A stretch of DNA of 64,000 nucleotides from Hyaloscypha bicolor E (taxonomy: Eukaryota; Ascomycota; Leotiomycetes; Helotiales; Hyaloscyphaceae), in the NCBI RefSeq assembly GCF_002865645.1, contig NW_020194555.1, forward strand, positions 1 to 64,000, in the 5' to 3' direction. Position numbers and translations under genes: made by a program. The notes under the pieces are model-generated. The model had not been told where the DNA came from, did no database searches, and saw nothing but the letters and a program-made list of their open reading frames with translations. Each line of letters opens with the position of its first letter. The stretch's first letter is position 1. Of the stretch, positions 33,885 to 43,179 are shown piece by piece.

Positions 33885-34210
33885 TAGGAGACATTAAGAA
33901 AGAGCCTTTGCTTGATGTCATGTTCCAACTCAGGCACCCAGCCGGCCCATTTACAGCCGTTGCAGCGTTTAATGATTGGCTTGCGACGCTTAGGAGGGGT
34001 GCACCTCCGGGTCTAAATGTAGACCTAGGTCCTTGGCGTTCCGGATTACTTGATGACATCCCCATTGTCTTCACGCATGCTGATTTGCATCGCAGCAACA
34101 TCTGGTATCCCAAGACGCAAATGGAATACCCCGCATTACGGCGGTCATTGATTGGCATCAATCAGGATGGTATCCAGCTTCGTAGGAGTTTTACAAAACA
34201 CGTCTCACGT
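33885..34210 (+). pseudogene. APH/choline-kinase-like phosphotransferase relic
   Basis: A fragment of the APH phosphotransferase family, which phosphorylates small molecules. Readable protein starts near 33890 (DIKKEPLLDVMFQLRH, then FNDWLATLRRG) and carries the catalytic-loop motif FTHADLHRSNI at about 34066-34100 (HxDLHxxN). Near 34122 the frame shifts by one base; in the new frame the metal-binding segment reads AVIDWHQSGWYPA, the usual IDW motif. No N-lobe or intact C-terminus is visible, and the upstream 250 bp has many stops. It is a truncated, frameshifted relic. The original substrate cannot be inferred. Confidence 0.7.
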
Positions 34211-34713
34211 GTAAGTTTCCAGGAAATGATCAGTGGGAACTTGAATTCATACTAGAGTTTCTGCAGGCTTCCGAGGATACATCGCTTGGGATTATTTTTT
34301 ACAGGGGGTTGGTCTTTAGGGCGGTACGACTTTTACTCTGCATAAACTTGTAGAGAGAGAAGTTTCAGGCGCGAAGAAGTCTGAGACGTATGCGAGGGCA
34401 ATGTCAATTGGCTCGCTCGCTGATACGTTGCTACTCCAATTGTAAAGCTGCCTTCGCACCTTCGTCAATCTCATTGTGATGCTCCGTCCACGCCCGCCAA
34501 ATTTAGTTGCGAATCGAACCTGAAACTTAACCCCCCCGATTAATTTGTTAACAGCAGCACACCCGGCTTCCCTTTAAAACTTATATCAAACGATACGTAG
34601 TTTATAAAGCTATACTCCACAAAATTGTAAAAATCTAATTGCAATTATTATAGGAGTTATTATAGAAAACGTTGATTTTCGGGCCAGATTTGTGTGTATC
34701 ACGACTGACCAGG
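34211..34713. other. Intergenic, decayed sequence
   Basis: A mixture of ordinary and AT-rich sequence leading up to the 76-bp inverted repeat. No coding frame was recognised beyond the remains of the phosphotransferase relic. Confidence 0.45.
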
Positions 34714-35246
34714 GCGCTGATCCATCCCATCTGTCAATACGAGCGGTTTGGAAATCGGGCGCTATTTGGGCTAAGCGAGGGGCCCGATTGCTTAATCGTC
34801 TACTTAAGCGAGCTCCGGTTCATAAATCCGAGGTCGGATACGAGCGAATTTTGAAAATATCATAATATTTTCAAATTAATAAATTAATAAAATTCTATTA
34901 GTAGGATCTATTAAAAATGACTTAGTTAATAATACTATTTAAGTAATTTTAGCTAAAGTCTTTTATTAGAACTATATATAATTTTAATTATAAAATAGTT
35001 TTTTAAAATATATAATTATATAAATCTTTTTATCTTTAATAGAATTTAATCTAGGTGATACTCCTCTAAGTTTCTTATAAGCATTAATGTTTTTTATTTA
35101 ATTAAAATTTAGCCTTTGCTTTTTATTAGAAAGTTATATATTATTTTAAAATTAGGCCTTTTTATTAGCGAATCGGGCCCCTCGCTTAGCCCAAATAGCG
35201 CCCGATTTCCAAACCGCTCGTATTGACAGATGGGATGGATCAGCGC
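34714..35246. mobile_element. Fold-back element with perfect 76-bp inverted repeats
   Basis: The left arm, 34714-34789, begins GCGCTGATCCATCC and ends GGGGCCCGATT. The right arm, 35171-35246, is its exact reverse complement over 76 bp. The 381-bp middle is AT-rich, especially 34850-35160, and codes for nothing. The arms are GC-rich and identical while the spacer looks RIP-drifted. No target duplication could be seen at GCGC. It is probably a non-autonomous transposon; it lies just upstream of the second HET pseudogene. Confidence 0.75.
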
Positions 35247-35452
35247 GTGCCCGTCTTCGGCCCGTCTTGGCATGGGGTGGTTTCGCCTGTTCGGATCGGC
35301 AGCCTCTTTCGGCGCGGCGCGGGCCCCCCCTCCGATGCCCCAAGGTCATAACAAGTAAAATGGAGGACTCCACCCACAACCAGCTGTCGTTTCGCCCATT
35401 TCCCTTCGTCACCACCATCCCAATCTTTGAAAAGGCTGTCTCTCACTACACG

Positions 35453-35524
35453 CTACTATTGCTACTATTGCCACTATTGCTACTATTGCTACTATTGCTA
35501 CTATTGCTACTATTGCTACTATTG
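35453..35524 (+). repeat. Minisatellite, 8 units of CTACTATTG
   Basis: Eight 9-bp units stand head to tail; only the third differs (CCACTATTG). The array ends four bases (CAGG) before the ATG of the HET pseudogene at 35529. The unit length keeps any frame running through it open. Confidence 0.95.
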
Positions 35525-35528
35525 CAGG

Positions 35529-37332
35529 ATGCGTCTCATCAATGTCAAAACACGAGATTTAGAGCAGCACTATGGCTGCGACATCCCGCACTATGCCATT
35601 CTCTCGCATAGGTGGGAAGATCAAGAGGTCTCATTTTATGATTGGCAACATAGCCGCGACGAAATCAAGCACAAAAAGGGATTTCTTAAGATAATCCACG
35701 CATGTGAACAAGCCGAGCGTGACAATCTCGACTATCTGTGGTGCGACACCAACTGCATCGATAAAACGAGTTCGGCTGAGCTGTCAGAGGCGATCAACTC
35801 GATGTTTTCCTGGTATCGCGACTCTCAAATCTGCTATGCTTATTTAAACGACGTGCCCCAGCTCTTTCGGTCGGATTTAGATGAGTTACAACGATATGGC
35901 CTGGATCCTTCTCCGGACTTGAATGGTATCAATGGGGCGGGGGCTTCGGCTTTCCTCCGTAGCGAATGTTACTCGAGGATGGACTCTTCAAGAGCTTTTG
36001 GCGCCTTGTAAAGTCCAATTCTATTCGCAAGAGTGGATGTATATTGCAGACAGGGCCTTACTGCAGAGTCAATATCACGGACAGCGCATATAGACTGCAA
36101 CGCACTTACGGACGATCCTAAACCTCTGAGGAACTATTCAATCGCCGTCAGGATGTCATGGGCATCAGCGCGGACTACCACCGTTCTTGAAGATGAGGCA
36201 TATTGCTTGCTAGGTATTTTTGATGTCCAAATGCCTCTGCTGTATGGAGAAGGTGCGAAAGCTTTCCAACGGCTGCAAAAAGAGATCATTGGACAGGGGC
36301 TCGCTGACCAGAGCCTTCTTGCGTGGTGGGAAACGCCTCAGAATCCTGATCCGCAGAAGACTTTTTTCCTCCCCGCCCTCGCACCGTCTGCAGCCGCTTT
36401 TGCCAAGAGTGGAACAGTTGAAAGGGTTGGTTCGCCGAAAATGAGCTGGACTAGCGAAGGGCTATCTACGAACGTATACATGCTGGGAACTCTAAAACCT
36501 GATTTATTCTTCGCCCTACTTGGTTGCCGAGAATCAAACTCCATGGGATGGACAGCGCAAGAAGAGGGCATATGGATTCCATTGCCACGTCGTGGAAAGT
36601 CAAACATCTTCGGGAGGATACTGTACGCCTCCAACAGAGTGATCTTGCCATGGCGAGAAGCATCGAGAGCGCTCAAAGCCACAAACTCCCTTCACCATCA
36701 CTCGATAGCGAAGATCTTTACAGGATTGGTAGAACCGATATCGTGTGCTATGTGGAAATTTCAGTCTTTATTTTTCGATTTTGAAGGGAGGGAGGGTTTG
36801 TTATCCTTGTGTGTTTGAGGATCCGAGTTTCGGGCTTCTATTCCGCAGCGCCGCCGAGCGATACTTTGGGATTTTGGAGGAAATTGAGAATGCAATTCTT
36901 CGCGAGCTCTATACGCCGATTTTGAATCCGCGTGTCAAGGGAAGGGGTTCGAGAAAAGAGTGCATCTATGTTAGTTTCGAAGAAGCAAGAGCGGAGGCAG
37001 TAAAGATCCATGGTGGTGAGGGGAAGATGCTCGAGTTTGTTTTTGGGGTCCAGAGCGAGGATTATGAGGTTGATAGTCGCAACAGAGGTACTCGTCGACT
37101 GAGTTCTGCAGACGTCCTAGACGAGGATGAAAATCTTCGAGCAAATGTGAGGGGGATGCCACAGTTGGGAGATTTGGAACCGTTAGAGGATTTGCCGAAG
37201 TGCTTGGCGTTGAGAGGGTGTACCTCGTTTCCATGGTTGGATGAGAAGAGGGGCTGGACGGAGGAGGGCGTGTGGTGTAAGGGTGTATTAAGGATGCAAA
37301 GAATCGGAGGCGGTCTAGGTGGAGCGGCGTGA
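35529..37332 (+). pseudogene. HET-domain gene with several frameshifts
   Basis: From the ATG at 35529 the HET domain reads well: HYAILSHRWEDQEVSF, LDYLWCDTNCIDKTSSAELSEAINSM and YAYLNDV. Near 35970 the frame changes, and the third block (RGWTLQELLAPCKVQFYSQEWMYIA) is in a different frame. By about 36060 the original frame resumes (SISRTAHIDC, RMSWASARTTTVLEDEAYCLLGIFDVQMPLLYGEG). A third shift lies near 36790, after which PCVFEDPSFGLLF continues to 37332. No room exists for introns at the first two shifts. The domain order matches the intact HET gene at 55459-57270, so the two are paralogs, this one decayed. Sequencing error cannot be excluded for single shifts, but three make it unlikely. 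Confidence 0.8.
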
Positions 37333-38071
37333 TACAGAGAGATTGGGTTTTGGCGGAGGCGAGGGTTGCGAAGAGGGCGTGGAGAAAGGAGGAGTGCGTG
37401 TTGCATAATGAGTGTTTGGAGGCGCAGAATATTTGCGCAAATCGAGTGATACAGGAAGCGAGATGAGGTACATTGTGTAGAGGATGAGTGCCATGACTTG
37501 CAAGTGTGAAAGGACCTTGAAGACTCTAGTCTCGAGAGCGTTTTGGTTATTGCTGGAATGGATGGGAAACAGCCAGTATTTAGTGAGCTTTGAAGAGGAA
37601 CCCGAAGCCTGTCAAAATGGTTCTAATTGAAAAAGGAAATTCTTTATATCCGGAGGAGAGACGCCAGGGCAGGGGATTCGGAACGAAAGCTCCTCAGGAC
37701 AGAGATGCATCTTCCCCCCTCTTTCGCCCCCTGCCGCCACAGCTTGAGAAGCAGAGAGACCACTTGATCAAGCTATTCCTTGCCATTTGAAACTCAGTTC
37801 GAGAAATTCTTCCCCATTTCTTACGCCCAGGAATGCCTTAATCCACCTCCACCCTGCGAACAAGTCCGAATCCCACTCTAGCTGTACTCGAATGTCACTC
37901 ACACACAGCCAACATATCGAAATATTCCCTAAAGAGCCTTGTATTGTGATGAAGTGCCTTGGCTCCCTTCAGCAAACGTCTCGTGGTACAAACAGCCCCG
38001 CAGCAAATGCTTTCACGAATCAAAGAAATCACTTCCCGCACTCCATATCCCAGTGTGCACGCCGCCTCCCC
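37333..38071. other. Intergenic, 3' regions of the HET relic and RPS28
   Basis: No gene was recognised. Short open frames on the plus strand overlap the RPS28 3' side and look spurious. Confidence 0.5.
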
Positions 38072-38456
38072 TTATCTCAATCTTCTGGCTTCACGTTCGG
38101 ACTCGAGCAGGCAGAGAATGTCGTCTTCGCGGACTGTGGACCCACATATTAGCATTTCTCCTCTCTTCCTTCTAAACCGCTTGGGAAAGCAGCCATTTGC
38201 GAAATTTCAAGACGATGATGTGGAAGAAAAGCTGGAATCGTACCTGGACCCTTGACGTTGCGGATAATGCTTCGGGTGGTATCGTCCATGAACTCGACTC
38301 TGACCTGAGTGACACCTCCTCGCGAACCTGCAATCATCAGCCTCTTTCCCTTCCATTCCCCATCTCCGCCCCTCCTCGCGACCGTGAAAACGTACCAGTT
38401 CGACCCAGAACACGAGTGACCTTGACAAGCTTAACGGGGACCTTTGACGTATCCAT
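38072..38456 (-). CDS. RPS28: 40S ribosomal protein S28 (eS28)
   Basis: Three small exons (38456-38396, 38327-38244, 38133-38072) with introns of 68 and 110 bp give 68 residues, the full length of eS28. The protein reads [21 protein letters not shown], then [15 protein letters not shown] and IIRNVKGP, then [20 protein letters not shown] at the C-terminus; this is nearly the universal eukaryotic sequence. It is a small-subunit ribosomal protein near the mRNA exit channel. Both donors are GTACG, and the second intron has a GCTAAT branch. The gene is divergent from HIS1, with 526 bp between the start codons. Confidence 0.97.
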
Positions 38457-38982
38457 GTTTGCGATCTGCTCCAATCAGTGTCTCCTCCTCGTTCCTGCAA
38501 TATCGATGTACTGACTGTGAATGCGCGTGGATTCGAGGTGATTTCGGTGTGGTTTGGCTTGGAGTCGATGTCGTCGAAATTATGCCTCTTTTCGAGAAAA
38601 ATCGTCGTGGGATTTCAGAGCTCGCTAATCCTTAGCGCAGAATTGGCCTTGCAGCACCGCTAAGACGTAACAGGCAAAGCGCAATGCTCGGGCATGACGC
38701 GGGACAAAAATTGCCAAAACGTGGGGGGAGTTCCGCAAAAGAATCTGCGGTGCACGCAAAGGGCGCAGATACATTGTGGCCCAACGCCTCGTGTGTAGTC
38801 CTCATTCGGTGATTTTGTGCATTGCGCAGTGACACCGAGGTTCCGCCTGACGCAATTTCCCTTCATCAATAGGCTGGAGAGAGGATACAGAAGGCTCCGA
38901 TCGCGGGGTATATCAGCCTTCCAGAAATAGCCAACGTATTGCTGACTCGTACAAAAGAGGAGAGAGCTCAATTCTAGCGACG
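38457..38982. promoter_or_regulatory. Divergent RPS28/HIS1 promoter region
   Basis: The 526 bp between two divergent start codons must hold both promoters. A TGACTC, the core of the Gcn4/CPC1 amino-acid-control site (TGASTCA), lies at 38943-38948, about 35 bp upstream of the HIS1 ATG. The last base of the consensus differs. No other site was recognised. Confidence 0.35.
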
Positions 38983-40183
38983 ATGGATCTTGTGAATCAG
39001 TAAGGAGTCCATGATGCCGTCTTTTATTGCTGAAGAGTTGGAGGGAGTCACTGCTAACTGCGCTGAAAGTTTAGAGGGGAGGTTGCTCTTTGCGGTGCCG
39101 AAGAGTGAGTCAACCTTGGAAACTTGAGTTTACGCGGACTGATGGAGGAATACAGAGGGCAGACTTTTACAAGCGGCATTGAATCTGCTTGAAGGTGCAG
39201 ATATCCAGTTCCGACGAGAAAATCGACTCGATATTGCGCTTGTGAAGAACCTCCCCATTGCTCTCATTTTCCTTCCCGCGGCAGATATTCCCACTTTCGT
39301 TGGCGAGGGTCGGGTTAGTCTTGGCATTACGGGACGAGATACAGTTGCTGAACATGAAGCCGGAGTTATTGCGTTGAGAAAGGAACAAGCGGAGTCTGGG
39401 AAGTCGACACCACAAGAAGATGAGGGTGGCTGTGTTGAGGTTATGGACTTGGGGTTTGGCTCCTGCAAATTACAGGTGCAGGTTCCTGAGAAGGGGCAAT
39501 ATGGAAAACCTTCAGATTTGATTGGGAAGAACATTGGGACGAGCTTTGTTCATTTGGCCGAGGAATATTTTGCTGCGCTGGAGGCGGAGGCGGAAGCGGA
39601 AGCCGCGAATGGGACCAAGTCGAAGAAACTAAAGACGAAAATTATTGAATTGAGTGGGAGTGTTGAGGCCGCATGCGCCCTTGGTGTTGCTGACGGAATT
39701 GTGGATCTTGTTGGTAAGTACACCTCTCCCCGTTGAAGCTCGATCACTCACATTGGCAGAATCTGGGGAAACAATGAAAGCAGCAGGGCTAAAACCCATT
39801 GATACTGTTGTCTCTAGTACCGCCGTGCTCATTAAGTCGAAGAATCCTACGAATGTTGATACTGTTGAACTGGTTGCGGCAAGAATACGAGGGGTTATTA
39901 GTAAGTTTTCTGTTCTGCATCCTAAACATTTACTTACTGACTCTCTCAAGCTGCACAAAAACACGTCCTATGCCAATACAACGTCGAGCGAACAAAGCTT
40001 GCAGCAGCGACGAAAATCACTCCAGGAAAACGAGCACCGACTGTGAACGCACTGGAAGGCGATGGCGCTTGGGTGGCTGTCAGTTCAATGGTTGAAAAGA
40101 AGAAGATTGCGACGGTTATGGATGAGCTGACGGAAGTTGGGGCGCAGGATATCTTGGTATTGGAGATAGCGAATACGAGATGA
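38983..40183 (+). CDS. HIS1: ATP phosphoribosyltransferase, first step of histidine synthesis
   Basis: Five exons (38983-38999, 39070-39104, 39156-39713, 39760-39900, 39951-40183) give 327 residues, near the usual fungal length. The enzyme joins ATP and PRPP to start histidine synthesis and is feedback-inhibited by histidine. The start reads MDLVN, then HLEGRLLFAVPKKGRL across two short exons; then RENRLDIALVKNLPIALIFLPAADIPTFV, LGITGRD and SGSVEAACALGVADGIVDLV. The C-terminal regulatory (HisG_C) domain reads RAPTVNALEGDGAWVAVSSMV and ends VGAQDILVLEIANTR. The first coding exon is only 17 nt. The second intron begins GTGAGTCA, so it contains a perfect TGAGTCA by chance or otherwise. Confidence 0.97.
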
Positions 40184-41863
40184 TTTGACGCAATATGGGA
40201 TTGCGGATACCCTATAGATCAGTGGTTGACTTTGGGATCGGACATGAACTAGATAGAAAAAAAGTCAATGGGTATGATGATGCTTTATCTGTCAGTCTTG
40301 ACTTCGTTTACTAGAAGACTTTCTACCCATCGTATTTTTGTTTTCGTTCTTGCCGTCCTTATTCTTCGTCTCGACTCTTGCTTGAAGTAGCGGATTTTCA
40401 GCGATTGGTACGTGTATCAGACGCCATTGACATCGCCCTGCAAAACGGTGATGTCTCTTGCATTCTTGCTTGTTACAGAGAGGTGGCGGCTGAAGCCCCA
40501 ATATTTCTATCTCCTAAGAGTTTAGCTTTCTCAAAATATCCTGACTTCGCCTCCTTTTATGAGATGACTGCTGCAGCCTCACGGCGAGGAACGCTGGCCT
40601 GGGACGAAGAATGAATGATATTGTAGCTTAGTATCAACTCCTAGATTTTAGAAAGAGCAGTTGAACTCTGTGACTCTGCTTCCCCTCCCTCTCAGCGAAA
40701 GTGAGCCAGCCTCGCAACGTCTCGCTTACGGCACAAATTCCTTTCCCTATAATATAGTTTAGAATAAGAATTTCGCCAATACTAGGTTAGATGGTGTGAC
40801 GGGAGTGGTCTGTAAGGCTGTCGCGGCAGTTCTTCTTATCTTTCGATGTTGGGTCCGAGTAGTTGAGTCCATCTCTTCTGCGATGACTGGTGCGCCCACT
40901 CGATACCCGCTTTACTGGATACCAGCTGCAGACCGATCCCTGGCGGGGTGCAATGGCTTCGTGGTGAAGTCGCACTTTCTGGTCGACGGGTGAATGCAAA
41001 TGAGTCCAGCACAGCCGAACAGTTCCCAGGGCGGAGGGGTTCTGAGAGAAGGACGGTCCTGGATGACGGGACATGTCTTGTTCACCACCCGAAGGGGAGT
41101 AAATTGAGGGCTCTCACAAACCGGCAGACTTTGACCATAGAGAGACTCTTGCCCATTCTGGCTTGAGTAGAACTCGTGCATCATCGTCAAGGGTTATCAT
41201 TAGCCGACTGTCTAACCACCTATTTTTTTTGATATTTTTTTTTGAATAGGATTTGGACGTTTAGCGAGGGTGGAAAGGAGAACCTAACCCACTTTTCAAG
41301 CGAAGGGGGTGGCAAAAAGGATTGCAGAGAAATCGGACAAGAAGCTTTAACTTAAGTAGATTATAATTGAATTCTTAGAGACTCTAAGTTTGTCGAAAAC
41401 AAATTGAGACCCGTACCGAGTTTCAAATTATAGCGCCAGGTTAAATCCAAAGCCCAAAGCCACCGCGTTGCCCTTCAGCCTTGCGTGGTGCACGCCATAA
41501 GAGAAATCTATCTTGCAAGGACCTTATGCAGCTCTCTTAAAATAACACACCAAACAAATTCTTGGTTCAAACCACGGGTAATATGCGTATTTCGACGATC
41601 GTCTCGTATCTGATACGTATCCGTACTTCTACCCCTTGCTCAGCCTTGATGACGTCCCTTGCATCTTGGCAGAAACTCTATTCCTCCGAAAAAGCCGAGG
41701 CGGCGCGGCGATCGTGGCACAGCCTCGCGAGCCACGAGTCCAAAGCAAACATATTTTACCCAAATTCCTCCGCCTCCACCGTTCGCCTCTTCTTAACTAT
41801 GGTTGATCTTTTCAATCCATCCCAAGAGTCTGCGCTTCTGAGTATTTAAGAAGAAGAGACGAG
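40184..41863. other. Intergenic, no supported gene
   Basis: About 1.7 kb. Short open frames exist on both strands (for example 40378-40614 plus, 40787-41190 minus), but none has a domain, a signal or a partner exon. Poly-T runs occur near 41220-41250. The last ~300 bp should be the promoter of the gene at 41864. Confidence 0.5.
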
Positions 41864-42495
41864 ATGGCATCCCAACGCTCGTCTCCAGCCCGATCCCCCG
41901 CCTTAGCATTCAGCTCCCCCATCCCGCCCGAAGCACCGAAGGAGGGTGCCGTTTCACGGGTACGTCTACTGCGTTTTCCACCAAACCTTGACTAACAATG
42001 GAATAGCTGTTAATCGCACCGCTGACATTCATCTCCTTCCTCCTCTCCCTCGCGCTCATCGACTCAAGGAACCACTCTCTACGAACACATTCACATTCCC
42101 ACTCTCGTCTTCCGCCTTCTACCGTCTTTGGGCATGTGAAAGAATTCCTGCACTCCTTGGTGTACCAATCGATGCCGTCATCTCCCTACTCCTACATCAA
42201 ATCACCCAATTCCCAATCCTCGTTATCCAAAGAGGGGAAAGAGAAAGAAGAGCCATGGCACTGGCACACAAAGCAACGACATATGATGAAAGCGGAGATG
42301 GACGATGCCTTTCGAGTTAGGAAATGGGTTGTTGTGTTTTTGGTTGCGTGTGCGGTGTTGGCGGTATTTGGAGTGGTGGGCGTGCTGAGGTGGGTGGGGT
42401 ATATTTGGAGGAATTGGGATCAGATTGGGAAGCCTGGTCCATTACATATTAATAGAGTGACGGGGATTATGTATGGAGATTATAGGGAGGTTTAA
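41864..42495 (+). CDS. Small membrane protein of unknown function
   Basis: Two exons (41864-41959, 42007-42495) with a 47-bp intron (GTACGT donor, CTAAC branch, AATAG acceptor) give 194 residues. The N-terminus is Ser/Pro-rich (MASQRSSPARSPALAFSSP). A first membrane segment (LLIAPLTFISFLLSLALI) starts at residue 33. A polar region with many His and Ser follows, then a basic stretch and a second membrane segment (WVVVFLVACAVLAVFGVVGVL) near residues 145-165. The short tail reads NRVTGIMYGDYREV. I do not recognise a family. The clean intron and the hydrophobic pattern argue that it is real. Confidence 0.7.
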
Positions 42496-43179
42496 GGGAG
42501 GATGGGGAAGAAAAGGGAGGGCTTTTGTTAAAGGGGAGTTTGATGCTGGGAGCCCAGACGATAAGGAGATTTTGATGCATATTCGGGGACTTCGGATGGG
42601 AAGGAGGGACTTGGTGTTTTTTGGAGTTTGCATAAGCTGGAAAGCTGGAAAGAAAGAACGAATATATGGATGTGTATGAATAGAAGTGTCCAGTCATAGC
42701 AGATGCTACCGAGAAAGGGGTTACGAATTCCAATATACCGGCACTCCAAGATTGCAGGTCAGCCTCTTCAGGGGATGCTACCAATACCATGGAACTGGCT
42801 TCTGATCAAAGTTGACCAGAAGAGAGGGTGTGAAGTGAACGGGTTTAACTCACAAAACTCCTAACTTAGGTTACCATGAAGTCGAATTAAGACAGCCAAC
42901 AACGTTTCATAAATTTCGAGTAAAAGTCCCGAGAAACAATGGGGAAGATGTCTCACCCCAGCCCCCCTTTGTTCAGCAGGCTCAGCCGCTAATTTGCCGA
43001 GCCCAAACCTTAAAATTTAACGCGGATCGCGTGAAGCTTTTATCGTTCACTTTTCCACCGTGAACGCGACTTCCCTCCCAAGCTATCGATGCGTCCTTCA
43101 ACTCCCATGAAACTTCTCCCATCGCAGTCTCGACCAGGAGAGCTTGCGATCGCACCTTCCAAACGTCATTTATAGCAAA
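42496..43179. other. Intergenic region upstream of the Dnt1-like gene
   Basis: 3' region of the small membrane protein and promoter of the next gene. No motif was recognised. Confidence 0.5.

Noticed and set aside
33403..34161. 252-codon minus-strand frame
   Set aside because: Overlaps a plus-strand gene and the APH relic in antisense; no protein features.
35427..35528. N-terminal extension of the HET frame through the minisatellite
   Set aside because: The frame is open upstream but has no ATG; the ATG at 35529 starts the conserved protein.
40378..41190. Small frames on both strands between HIS1 and the small membrane protein
   Set aside because: None has a domain, splice partner or codon pattern to support it.
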